Origin: Sanghuangporus weigelae
Taxonomy: Eukaryota; Basidiomycota; Agaricomycetes; Hymenochaetales; Hymenochaetaceae
Assembly (NCBI GenBank): GCA_033182465.1
Contig: CP137322.1
Coordinates: forward strand, 1,922,001 to 1,986,000
Length of the DNA: 64,000 nt
Direction of reading: 5' to 3'
Part shown: positions 10,127 to 20,816 of the stretch, piece after piece
Layout: every line of letters begins with the position of its first letter
How positions within the stretch are numbered: the first letter of the stretch is position 1
The notes under the pieces: generated by a model
What the model was told of the DNA's origin: nothing
Database searches by the model: none
The model's input: the letters and a program-made list of their open reading frames with translations, nothing else
Made by a program: the position numbers and the translations under genes

Positions 10127-12177
10127 TTAGGCAGCTGTAGCGGTTGATGCAGACGTCTTCTCACCCTCGTGTTGATAAAGCGGTGGCACATCCTCCACCT
10201 TCATTCTGAAGATATACTTCTTAATGTTCCTCGGAAGTGCCCTGAGCTGGTATGTTGCATGTGTCCTTGTGGGTACTGAAAACACCTGGTCTAACTCCTC
10301 CAATGATAATGCCTTCGTCTCCGGGACGAACAGGAGGATCAGAACGAAGCCAATTGCGTTCCATGCCGCATACCACCCAAAGGCACCTTGTGGGGTGAAC
10401 GCACCCACGAGACGCGGGAAAGTGATGGAGACGATGAAATTGAAGAACCAGGTTGTCGCGGTTGCGAAGGACATTCCAATGTCACGAATGTATAATGGGA
10501 AGGCCTCAGCGGAGTACTGTAATCAAAATATAAGTTTAGATCAAAAATAAGGTCTAACGGATAGAACATACTGTAAATGGCACTGGACCCTCGCCAGGAG
10601 AGTAGACCATGCCGAACAAGTAGATTCCTAGAGCTACAATACCAATGCGCGCATTACCATTGTCAGGGATCCAGAACGCGAAGCCCGTCAAGAGCAAGAA
10701 CAAAGACATGAGCGGGAACGTTGTCAAAAGCAAGTTCCGACGTCCAAACGTATCGATTGTCTTCACAGCAGGAAGCGCAAACAAGAAATTGATGACACCA
10801 AAACCGAAACTCGCGAGGAACGCAGACGTGATACTGAAACCGGCCTGCGTGAAGACGTTAGTCGAGTAATACGTGATTGCATTGAGCCCGCAAAATTGCT
10901 GCATGAACATAACAATGAAACTCGCAAGTGCTGCCCGACGATTACGAGGGATGGAAAACAGCTCGATGAAACGGTGTCCGCGGTCAATCGATTCCTCTAT
11001 CTCGAGCTGAATGTAGATGTAGTACAGATCACGAGCAGCAAGTAAAGGATCCTTTCGGAGGCGTGCAAGGCTACGGTATGCATCCTCGATCCGACCGCGT
11101 CCTAATAACCACCGTGGAGATTCAGGACAGAAGAAGACTTGCGCCATAACGAAGAGAGCGGGGACACCGGCACTCGCAAGCATCAGCCTCCAGTTCAGGC
11201 CAGTAATATGAGCTGGGTCGTGGACCTTGAGGAATATAAGATCTGATACGAAACCAAGCATGATCCCGAACGCAGTCCACATCTGCCACATCATGACAAG
11301 TGCGCCACGGATCGGAGTCGGAGCACATTCCGCTGCGTACACGGGCACGGTAGTCGACTTGGGACCGATACCAAGACCAAGGACGAAACGCGCAACAAAG
11401 AGGTGCTGCCAAGAATTGGTTACACCTTGCCAAATACAAGTCAAGAAAGAGAAAGCCGCCGAAATGAATATCGTTCCCCGGCGACCAAATAGTCTGTTCA
11501 GAGGATCTGTAATCCAACATCCAAGGACTGCGCAGCATAACTAAGAACAAATTTCAGTTTGGTACTCATCAAGAAGATCGAAGAGACTCACGTAAGGCGC
11601 GGAATTGACTAGACCGAGGAGCCACTGGTTTCGATCCGCATCACGAGTCTGAGTTTCAGGATCGATATGGAACTGTGGTCCAAAGTAGATCTGGGCACCA
11701 TTTATGACAGTCTCATCCATGCCTTGCACTGCAGCACAGACGGAACACACAATGACGAGCCTACGAAGATGATACCGTTCCCTATTTCGTCTAATGGGAT
11801 ATAGACACCACGACTCACCAGTACAAGGTCTTCGTCTGATGCCACCGATTTGTTTGCTCCTTTCTCAGGACAGTCTTGTCATCCTCGGTGAGCACATCAA
11901 GACTCTCGAAGCCGAGAGGGTCCTGGGCTATGAGTGCACTCTTGGCAAACTCAGTCTCGAGGTCAGTGAGTCCATGAGTGCGCGCGAACAGGACACCATC
12001 CCGCATGAGTTGATCTTGCGGTATACCGGCAAGCGGATTAGCAAGTTTTGCGTTGACATTCTCGCCAGCGGGATCCACATCTTTGAAATGTTGCTTGCAC
12101 ACGGGCTCGTCCTTACCCGGAACCGAGTCGGTAAAGGACTCTGTCGGTTTCTCGAGATCCTTCTCGTTCGAAGTCAT
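10127..12177 (-). CDS. MFS sugar/polyol transporter 3 (duplicate of the gene at 33,583-35,633)
   Basis: MFS sugar porter, probably plasma membrane, substrate unknown. Exons on the minus strand: 12177-11819, 11760-11592, 11540-10572, 10516-10127, closing to 628 residues. Seen in order: an N-terminal extension with NPLAGIPQDQLMRDG and a LTEDDKTVL block, CAAVQGMDETVINGAQIYFG in helix 1, RLFGRRGT, PESPRWLLGRGR after helix 6, QQFCGLNAITYYSTNVF in helix 7, DTFGRRNLLL, and PETKALSLEELDQVF after helix 12. The start is fixed by an in-frame stop just upstream. The gene has four exons against seven in the 3.5-9.3 kb pair, so it is an older relative of that pair. Exons 3-4 share a 529-bp tract, without visible differences, with the copy at 33.6-35.6 kb. 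A copia LTR lies 767 bases upstream, reading toward this gene. Confidence 0.9.
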
Positions 12178-12350
12178 GACGCTCTTTGCCCAGCCAGTGG
12201 GCTAGTAAATCACAAGCCGTGAAGTAATGTAGCACAATAGAGTCAGTTGGGTCAATACGACAGGCTGAGGAGAGGATCAGCTAGGCGAGAAAGGATACGG
12301 AGAAGAGAGGGCTTGGGATGAACAAGACGTGGATAGATTCTTACCTTAAG

Positions 12351-12358
12351 CTTATATA
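12351..12358 (-). promoter_or_regulatory. TATA box of transporter 3
   Basis: On the minus strand TATATAAG, about 175 bases before the start codon at 12177. The duplicate gene has the same element at 35801-35808 in the same relative place. Confidence 0.55.
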
Positions 12359-12854
12359 CTGAAATTATGAGCGCTATGTCAGCAACAAGGGTGCTCCACG
12401 GCGCTCGCAACATAGACCGACATATGATTTCAGTTTCGGCTTGCGCTGCGCTCGGTGGGGTCCTCCATAGATTTGTCTCCGCGTAATCTGCCTCCGTCAC
12501 TCAGTCTTGATCATTGCAGATAATACGTGCGCTGGCTAGGATCAAGCCTCTTTACGGCGAGTGCTCGCCAGCTGATGTATGTATTCCATGGCACAGTCCT
12601 CTAAAGCAATAATCGCGTTAACCAAACACCGGAGCGGGTGATCTGGTCTGGTAACCTCATATGTTCCCGATTTATCTCGTACCATGACGTACATGGGCTC
12701 CCATACTTTGCGTGCCGCTATTACAGTGTCCCTCCGGATCGAAATGCATGAAACACCGTCCAAATAGCGGATGTAGGTGTTTGATGAGTCGCTGTCGGGA
12801 GCAACCCGGCTGTTACTGCTTGCTTGTATATAAGTTGTAAAAAATAACTGAGAT

Positions 12855-12866
12855 CACGTGACGTCA
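12855..12866. promoter_or_regulatory. Overlapping E-box and CRE palindromes
   Basis: CACGTG (12855-12860) overlaps TGACGTCA (12859-12866). Both are perfect palindromes and classical bHLH and bZIP target sites. They sit about 680 bases before transporter 3 and less than 80 bases from the copia insertion site. Function is inferred from motif only. Confidence 0.35.
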
Positions 12867-12943
12867 CATAACTTCGACACTGAGTCAGTTTTATATCTCA
12901 ACGAAAACCCAACCGCTCTTTGCGTAATCCAAACTGTAAAGTT

Positions 12944-13492
12944 TTTTAGCGAGGAGATGAGCACGTAAAATAACACTAAAACAAATGTATTCTCAGATGG
13001 ATTGCGAGCGGCGCAATCGTCTGCGTAACATACCTAAAACAAATGTATTCTACCAGAGAACGTATGTAAATAAAGTACAGAACAAAAGTGAAAAAGGTTC
13101 GAAGCTCACCTCAGATGGATTGCGAGCGGCGCAATCGTCTGAGGTGTTGCTGAGTGAAATACAACAGTTTTATACTACAGTAAAATGGGGTTTTCATGGG
13201 AATGAATGGTTTCGAACACCAAGCATAAAAGAGACACATGAATGAATATGAAAACGAAACTGGGGGTAACAAACTCCCCGAGAAATGATCACAAAGAAAG
13301 GGTAAACATAGAAGCAACAAAGATAAGCTCGGGCGAGGCATTCGGCCACGAGCGGTGTCCAATACAGAAAGAGAATGCCTCGTGCCCTCGCAACAAAGGC
13401 AGTGAGTCCGTAACCTCGGTGGTTCCTGCCGATCCAAGGTAAATCATATCCCGGGCATCCCCCAGGATACTTCGCCGGATTGTACTCCAACA
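12944..13492 (-). repeat. Copia 3' LTR
   Basis: 549-base direct repeat of 32243-32791. On the minus strand it begins TGTTGGAG and ends GCTAAAA. The polypurine tract TTGAGGGGGAG lies just inside, at 13493-13503. It carries two copies of a hairpin-forming unit (near 12,992-13,022 and 13,111-13,143). Confidence 0.9.
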
Positions 13493-13499
13493 CTCCCCC

Positions 13500-15539
13500 T
13501 CAATCCGAGCGAAGTCCAAGACGGTTCGCAAAGTGTTTGATCTTGAAGGATGGGAGCGCTTTCGTGAGTGCATCGGCGACCATGTCCCCCGTAGGACAGT
13601 AGACAACTCGGATAGAGCCTCGTTCGACTATCCAATGAATAAAATGATACCTTATATCAATATGTTTTGTTCTTGCATGGTACTGGTGGTCTTTTGTGAG
13701 TGCAATGGCCGATTGGTTGTCCAAAAGGAGTGGGGTCGGTTCGACGAATGGTTCAAAGATCTGTGAGATGAGTTGCCGGAGCCAAAGTGCTTCCTTGGCT
13801 GCATGAGTTGCAGCCACGTACTCGCTTTCAGTGGTTGACAACGAGACTATCTCCTGTTTCTTCGAGTACCAAGAAACGGCCCCTCCTCCTATGAGAAAAG
13901 CATTGCCAGAAATCGCCCTGCGATCTTCTTGCATGCTTCCATCGGCGTCAGAGAAACCCACCAGGCCATTATCTTTGACACTGTTGAATCCATAGTAGAG
14001 TCGAAGGTCCTTAGTTCTCTTGAGGTACTGGAAAACGCGCTGAACGGCTCTCCAGTGAGCCATTCCAGGATTGAGCGAGAAACGAGAGAGAAGAGTCACA
14101 GCGAAGGCAATATCCGGCCTAGTACCCATGGCAGCGTACATAAGGGAGCCCAGGGCCTCCCTGTACGGTATGTGATGCATCTCAGCAATTTCTTGGGCGG
14201 TCTGAGGTGACTGTGATGAGTCGAGCTTGACATTAGGGTCCATTGGCGAGGTAAGATCTCTTGCATTTTCCAGTCCGTAGTGACGAAGTACAGAATTAAT
14301 GTACGTAGTTTGAGAGAGAGAGAGCGTGCGTAGCTCTCGATCTCGCTTGATTTGAATTCCGAGGAGCCAGTGGATGGGGCCAAGGTCAGTGATTTCGACG
14401 TGCTTTGAAAAGTCGGATTTGAATTTGTCGATCAGCGCAGATCGGCTTGCCGCTAAGGTACAATCATCAACAGACACAGCCACAACAATCAGATCCGGCG
14501 GTAAGTGATGGAAATAAATGGCTTGGTCGACGTCACATCGGCTAAAGCCGAGATGATCGACCATGATTGATGTAAATTTTTGATACCATCTTCGTCCTGA
14601 CTGTTTCAGTCCGTACAGCGTCTTCCTCAGCTTGAGCACCTTCTCCCCTGTTCCTATTGGTTTGTACCCTGGAGGATGGTGCATGTACACCACTTCGTTT
14701 GGTTCCAGCTCTCCATTTAGGTAAGCGCTCTTCACATCAATTTGTTCGAGCTCGAGGTCTAACCGTGCTGCTATGGCCAGGATCGTGCGGATGGACGCAA
14801 GCTTTGCAACAGGGGCATACATGTCGAAGTAGTCGATGCCCTCAACCTGACTGAATCCTTGGGCGACTAGTCGGGCCTTCCTGCGGACAATGTTGCCGGC
14901 TGAGTCCCTTTTGACCTTAAATACCCACTTCGAACCGACGATATTGCCCCCTTTAGGGGCTTCTGCCAATTCCCAGGTACCTGCTGCGCGAAGCGCAGTA
15001 AGTTCCTCCTGAATGGCCCTTTCCCATTCGCTCCATTCGGGCAACTTGCGCGCCTCCTGGAGATTCCTCGGCTCGAGTCCCTCTTCCTCGCTCGTAACGC
15101 CTGCAAAGTCGTACTCCTCGTCGTAGTCGTCCCATACTCCCGCAACAATGTCATCTTCTTCCACGACGGTTCTCATGCCCTTCGGAATGATTCCATCCCT
15201 TTTCCACTGCGTCTGTGTGCCTTCTCCAGCGGTGAGTCTCTTTACATATGCTGATGGAGCTTTTGTGCGACCTGACCTCCTCAATGACGCAGAGTTGTCA
15301 GTGATCGTACGAGCAGCTTGCCCTTGTGAGGACATTCCTGTTCCCTGATCTCCAGGACCAGGTGAGTCATCGCGGGGCTCAGGAGACTCAGTCTCAAATG
15401 TTTGGGGCTGGGTTACGACCATGGGAGTGGAAGGTTCTACTGCCGGGGTCGGAGATTTGGAAGTGCTGCGGGACGAAATTTGACTTATAGGGGTAGCTGT
15501 CGGATCGCTCAGTACACTGACATCCATTCCAACATCCAT
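13500..15539 (-). other. Copia reverse transcriptase-RNase H region (fossil)
   Basis: Minus-strand coding remnant with copia-type RT landmarks: WKRDGIIPKG ahead of an acidic linker, VGSKWVFKVKRD, RLVAQGFSQVEGIDYFDMYAPVA split over the usual spacing, DVKSAYLNGELEPNEVVYM, LYGLKQSGRRWYQKF, a VSVDD catalytic loop, then the RNase H part with GFSDADGSMQEDRRAISG and the terminal KHIDIRYHFI block. Part of the copia element described above. Confidence 0.9.
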
Positions 15540-15590
15540 CTCCTCCCCCTCGAGCCGATCAGCATTTGTCCTGGGTGAGAAGTAAACGCT

Positions 15591-17021
15591 TCATTCCACG
15601 CTGATCGATTTTGTTTGGGGCCAATAGATTCTTTGGCCATTTGACAAATCGTCGAATCCAAGCCAACGCCCCTCTTTCGCCCGTAGTGCCAGTTTTGATT
15701 GTGTTGGGTCGTGTACCCAACACTTTGTTCCGAATTCCCTAATCTTCGCTATGTTCAGCTTTTCGTTCGTAAGTGCCTCCCAGGGAGTCTTATCGCCCAG
15801 GGCTTTTGTGGGAAGCCTGTTCTTCAGATAAACGGCATGTCTAGCCGCTTCTGCCCAGAGGAATTTGGGCAGTTGACTAGCATGCAACATTGCTCGGACA
15901 CGTTCAAGTAAGGTTCGGTTCAGTCGCTCCGCGACTCCATTGTGTTCTGGGGTATCATGGACGGTGAGTTTCTGCTGTATTCCTTTATTGTTCATGTAAT
16001 TGACAAATTCATTGCCCGTAAACTCGCCGCCCCTATCGGAGTGGAATACTTGTATCTTGGCCCCATGCTGGGTGTTTACCCAGGCCTCGAACTTCTTGAA
16101 TGCGTCGGGTACGTCCGATTTTCTTCTCAACAAGTATATTTTACTTATTCTCGTTGCATCATCCGTGAAGGAAACAAAGTAATGGCGGCCACCCAGTGAG
16201 CAAGTTGGCGATGGTCCCCATACATCCGAATAGATTTCCGAACCAAAGTCCCTAGCTCTAGGACTCAATTTTGCCTTTGCAATAGGACTACGTGTCGCCT
16301 TGCCATACAAGCAGCTCTCGCAGAAGGCTCCCGAGAGATCGGACGGTACGAGGCGAACACCAGTGACAAGACCTTTCATGACTATTTCCTCAGCCGTGCG
16401 AGGCGAAATGTGGCCCATGCGGGCATGGAGATCCATGGCCGTCATGCCATCCTCAGTAAGATTTATTTTGTCCTTCAGGTCGGTTTCGACTGATTCTGAG
16501 ATGAACTTGTATAGCCCTTTTGGAGAGCGTGCAATTTCACCGATTTGGGCACCAAGAGGGTCGAAAATGCGGCATTTTCCCCCACCAAATCTCATTTCAT
16601 GTCCGGCTTTGTCCAGCTCACCGACAGAAATCAAAGTATATTGGATCTCAGGGGAGTACAGTACGTTCGTGAGTACCATTTGCGATGAGCCATTCGGAAG
16701 TGGCATCACCAAATTTCCCTGTCCAGTCGCATGGAACACATGCCTATTTGCGGCATACAGAGCCCTCGATGGGATGTCCTCGTACTTTGTCAGGTCACCG
16801 CGGTAAGGGGTAATGTGTCTCGTCGATCCTGAATCGAAAATCACTCTTCTTCCTTTGGGTTCGCGATCTGGGTGGATCATGACAACTTTGGCCTCCTCAC
16901 GATCAGACTCATCCTGCTCAGATTCGTCGTCAGAGCACCACAGGGGTTCCTCTTGCAAACCTTCGTCTGGTTCGAAGACATCCGCCAGTAAGTCCCAGTC
17001 ATGCCCTTCGAAGACTCCCAT
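15591..17021 (-). other. Copia protease-integrase region (fossil)
   Basis: Minus-strand remnant with the aspartic protease motif FDSGSTRHIT, the zinc-binding start of integrase (HARMGHISPRTAEE with a later CESCLYGKATRSP), and the integrase core with YSDVWGPSPTCSLGG, FHSDRGGEFTGNEF and HNGVAERLNRTLLE. It belongs to the same copia element. The chromovirus begins about 50 bases beyond its outer end. Confidence 0.9.
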
Positions 17022-17072
17022 ATCTGAAGTTCTTGCTTGACTTTCTCGAGACGCCCCAGTGCTCTCAATAGG

Positions 17073-18584
17073 TGTTAGGAAGTAGGCCCGGGGTTACACC
17101 GGTTTGATCCTTTTGCCTAAGCAGCGGTGTGTTGTGCAGAGGTGATCTTATCTACCCACGTCTGGCTGTACCACGCGGTCCCTTACTAGCCTTCCTAGTC
17201 GCGGTCCGAGTTATGGATGCTTTCAGATACGAGGTAATAGTAAAGCAGATTGGGATTTCCAAGAGGCGTGATAGTACAAAGCACACAGTAATAGCTCGCT
17301 GTAGGGCAAGCTTTACACCAGTGTGTTAAGAGGATCGAAAGATGGGGAAATGAGGGCCTAATCCTACAACTATTTATGCTCCCAGATATTCCATTTTCCG
17401 TCCTATTTCTTACTCATCCTGTCTCCACTTTACTCCACTTTTCTCCACCATTACATCTGTTCCTTTGTCATCCTGCTGCGCTTCGCTCCACTTTGCTCCA
17501 ATCTTTGTAAGGTCGTCTCCACTATGACAGAATTCTTTGGAGTTGCTGACTGAGACAATAGAGGTGGTGCTCCGATATGGAATGCTCCACTGTCAGTACT
17601 CCATAACGATGTCATTGCCGTCATTGAGTGGCATCTTTGCTCTTGGAGCGATGTAGGCTGCTCGGTATGTGATTCTTCGGAATTCATCTCGAGGTCCAGC
17701 GAGGGTAAGCATAACTCGCACGTCAGTGTTAAGGTGTCGGGTCGGTGTAGAGTATGGTCCAAGGCATATCATGAACTGCATAAGCTCTGCTGGTGGGTTC
17801 TGCTGGGTTCTGGTGACTAGCCATGCTTTGCCTTCGTATCGTATATCACGAATGTAGCGCCATATCCTTCGTTGTATAAGGAGTTGTAATTGCTTGGTTT
17901 CCAGGTTCGCATCTCTCGGTAAATAAAGGTTTGCCTGTATCGTAGATGCTGGACATGGTGTGTGCAACTCCGGTCTATACCATCCAATCATTCTCCAAGT
18001 TATCGGGTTCGCGGTTCGAGGGGTCCGAGTTGTGATCGTGAGTTCCTCTCGTTTCTTGGGTACTATTGGGCTTGGTGGATTGGAATGCATTGTATCCTGA
18101 AGGTGTCGCTCGGTTTCGATGTGACAGTCACGCGTACCAACCGTTGCCGTGCATACTAAGTAGTATACTTCATAAAGGACCATGTAAACTCGTGCACAGA
18201 CTTGACAGTGCTGAAATGCCAGTGAGGTCTCCATAAACCTTATTAGCCTTTAGCCTTTTAGCGTTTAGGCTTTAGTAGTTGTGCTTCTGGACTTCTAAGA
18301 AGTTTGATCGCTTCTTTTGATCGAGGTCGCTCTGGTTGCTTGGTCGGCGGCGTTAGAGTGGTAGTCCGCGGTAATAGGCGGTCGGCGGTGTTAGCTGTTA
18401 GCGGGATTACGTATCCGCTTTGGTGCTTCTAGCGCTCGGGTGGTAACGGGTTACTGTTGCCTAGGCCGCTCGATTGCTTGGGCCTTTGATAGCTGGCTTG
18501 GTTACCGGTCGCGTTTGGAAAGCTGATCGTGTAGATCTGTTGATCGTGTCGATCCTGATGCGAGTTTTTGAGCGGATCCTTTCA
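17073..18584 (-). repeat. Chromovirus 3' LTR
   Basis: 1,512 bases, matching 27852-29363 without visible difference. It is unusually long for a fungal chromovirus and contains a 213-codon open frame. Confidence 0.95.
17593..18234 (-). CDS. Open frame inside the chromovirus LTR, unknown protein
   Basis: 213 codons on the element's sense strand, present in both LTRs (also 28372-29013). The N-terminal third is rich in Cys and aromatic residues (HCQVC, VCTATVG), the middle has a Pro/Thr-rich stretch, and the remainder looks like a small globular domain (WRMIGWYRPELH, RRIWRYIRDIRYEGKAWLV). No family is recognised. Because LTR repeats are homogenised at each insertion, its openness in this young element may reflect chance or selection. 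Confidence 0.4.
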   Translation of the reverse strand: METSLAFQHCQVCARVYMVLYEVYYLVCTATVGTRDCHIETERHLQDTMHSNPPSPIVPKKREELTITTRTPRTANPITWRMIGWYRPELHTPCPASTIQANLYLPRDANLETKQLQLLIQRRIWRYIRDIRYEGKAWLVTRTQQNPPAELMQFMICLGPYSTPTRHLNTDVRVMLTLAGPRDEFRRITYRAAYIAPRAKMPLNDGNDIVMEY

Positions 18585-18708
18585 CTACACCCCCCCTAAG
18601 ATGAACTTTCGGAGAAATGTTCATCCTAATCCGTGAGAAAGCTCGGATAAAGGGTCGCTTAGTGATGGTTGCTTTTTGCTATCAAACCATCATCATCTCT
18701 GCTCCAAA

Positions 18709-19024
18709 ATGTCGAAAGTCGCCGCTGCTGTTACTGTTTTTGTCGTTATTGTCGCGATTTTCGGCATAAATCATTGGATTTTGGAGCGTAAGAGGCGTGC
18801 TCAGGTAAGTGATGCATGCTCTGTGCCGTTTCGAGTTGTTAATCATCCTCTAGGAGGCTGACTTCGAAATGCAATCGTTCCAGCGCGATGTTACTACTGT
18901 CGCGCTTCGAGTTCACCTCGCGCTCGGTTATGACGTTGAGGATATCGATCCAGTCGTCGAAAATGCAGGTATTGCTTCGCAGGAACGTCGTGAAAAGGGT
19001 GTCTGGGAAGACATTGACTTGTAA
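18709..19024 (+). other. Small antisense open frame with a hydrophobic segment inside the chromovirus
   Basis: On the strand opposite to gag-pol, between the polypurine tract and the frame after pol. The frame opens with ATG at 18709 and quickly gives a stretch such as VAAAVTVFVVIVAIFGI followed by RKRR, the pattern of a signal anchor with a cytosolic basic flank. GTAAGT at 18805 and CTCTAG at 18847-18853 are intron-like signals, after which a mostly acidic open stretch runs to a stop at 19022-19024. No family is recognised. It could be a cargo gene, an antisense regulator or chance. Confidence 0.3.
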
Positions 19025-19564
19025 AGGGTGGTGGGAAGGGATATGAATATGAAATGTGCATCATGTAAAGAATATGACGCAATTGAAAGTGATAAGAAAG
19101 AAATCATAAAGTCGTTAATGAATAAGTTTTATACCAATTTGGGAGTGAAGTTCCAGGTGTTTACCTACGGCTCTTCAACCCCCAAATGGAGTTTTTCGAA
19201 GAAAGAGTGTAATTGGAGTGCCTTTCAGCGTGAAGGCACATCCTAGCATAATGCAAGGGAGTGACTTCACGTAACCTTTTTGGCTTCTCCGTTGCATAGA
19301 GGATAATAAAAGGTAGGCATAATCTGCCAATTTGGCGCCGGCACAATGACGCAATATACAAAATGTCTAGGCCCTTGTAGGTTCTTTGACACTTCTGCAT
19401 AGTGCTTCATTTGTGCTGGTTGGCCGAATAAGCGTGAAATAAAGAGGTGCATAAAGCATAATTTGGTCGGATGTGACCATAAATATCATAAGGTAAGAAT
19501 GAAATGCATAATTGACCATGTCGGGTCACGATATGGGAAAGGGGTTGCATAAAAGAAGAGTTGT

Positions 19565-20641
19565 TTACAAGTCTTCGGATTCTTCAGCCTCAGGTGTAGT
19601 CTGGGCCGAGTTCGCTGGGGTATATAGTTCCCTGCTTTCACCTTCTTCACTTGACTCTGTATCGTCGGAGTGTATGTACATGTCCTCCTGTTCCGACATA
19701 GTAAGCATCTCGTCCGGCTGGTAGAGTTCGTTCGGGTACTGGTAGACTGAGATCATCAGATCTTCCAGCAAGGGGTGTCGTGTAGCCTGTAGTTTTTCTC
19801 TGGCTTCTTCCTCTCGGTTGTTGAGTTCCATAAGGTAATGAGGGTCGTAGTTAACCTCTTTGCCTTCGACTACGTGGTGCTCGATGTTGTCGAGTGGTAC
19901 CTCGTCCGTAGTAGAGTTCCTCGCTTCAATAACCGTTCGGTATCTCGTTCCTTCGTAATACTTCGTCATGTTGAGTACCGTCATGAACTGCATGGTGTGG
20001 GATGCATAGAAGCCCGTCTGGTCGGCTATGTATATAATGTACTTCATCGCATCGATGCTCATCGGATGATAGTGACTCCATCGCATCATTCGGTTAAGAA
20101 TTGCGGTAGTCATGTCTCGTCGGTAGGCGCAAATTTGAATTGCCGAATGATAGATGCCCATGATGTTCTTGTATGTCGTTTCGTGCCTAAAGTCGATCTT
20201 GCCTCGATGTAATGCTTGTGTTTCGAGTTCGATCGCGTAGGTTAGAAATGCATCATCATTGAGTCGGCGTAATGCTGCGTCTCGAGGGTTACTGAGTTTG
20301 AATAACCACTCGTCTGAGTGATTCGCCATCATAAGGTGGGGTATTTCGTCTCGGTTGTGGTGGATTGCGTTCCACTTGTCGAATAGATCATCGAAGTACT
20401 TCCCTGGGCATAGGGGTACAATCTCATCTTCGTAGTTCTCTTCGTTGAATCGATTGCACAGCTGTGGCCATTGATAACGTTCGGTCGGTGGCCTGAGTGT
20501 AAATGTCCATTCTGGTGCATCTTCTGGTTGACAGAATGCATGTAGCTCGTCGAAAATAGGCATAGCTGAGTAGTGGTTCGTCTGCAGTGAAGTAGAGCTG
20601 TTGAGATTCGAGTTGTTGTTCCTTAGCTCGAAGTTCTCCAT
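19565..20641 (-). CDS. Chromovirus frame downstream of pol, unknown protein
   Basis: 358 codons on the element's sense strand after pol, in the place where envelope genes sit in some retroelements. It has no signal peptide and no membrane segment, so it does not look like an envelope protein. Seen: an Asn/Ser-rich start, a soluble helical middle with many Tyr, Met and His residues, and an acidic, Ser/Glu-rich tail. No family is recognised. Confidence 0.6.
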   Translation of the reverse strand: MENFELRNNNSNLNSSTSLQTNHYSAMPIFDELHAFCQPEDAPEWTFTLRPPTERYQWPQLCNRFNEENYEDEIVPLCPGKYFDDLFDKWNAIHHNRDEIPHLMMANHSDEWLFKLSNPRDAALRRLNDDAFLTYAIELETQALHRGKIDFRHETTYKNIMGIYHSAIQICAYRRDMTTAILNRMMRWSHYHPMSIDAMKYIIYIADQTGFYASHTMQFMTVLNMTKYYEGTRYRTVIEARNSTTDEVPLDNIEHHVVEGKEVNYDPHYLMELNNREEEAREKLQATRHPLLEDLMISVYQYPNELYQPDEMLTMSEQEDMYIHSDDTESSEEGESRELYTPANSAQTTPEAEESEDL

Positions 20642-20816
20642 GTTTTATACCATCTTGTTGGTATGTCGGCGATGTCTTGCCTAATTCTTCTATCTCTGCT
20701 CTCGCTTTGGTGTGCCACATTGATGTCATCGCTTGGTAAGGTCGTTGGGGACCTTACTCATCGTCTCTATTGTGGATCCATAAGCGGCTCCATCGGGTGG
20801 AGTGCATGTGATGCAA

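Larger units (their letters stand above)
12178..12943. other. Upstream region of transporter 3, ending at the copia target site
   Basis: Promoter-side DNA related to 35,634-36,165 upstream of the duplicate, with a well-conserved block at about 12,545-12,715 against 35,990-36,155. No gene is supported. It ends in AAGTT at 12939-12943, the left copy of the copia target duplication. Confidence 0.55.

Noticed and set aside
19565-20641. Envelope protein in the post-pol position of the chromovirus
   Set aside because: No signal peptide, no membrane segment and no Cys pattern; the protein looks soluble.
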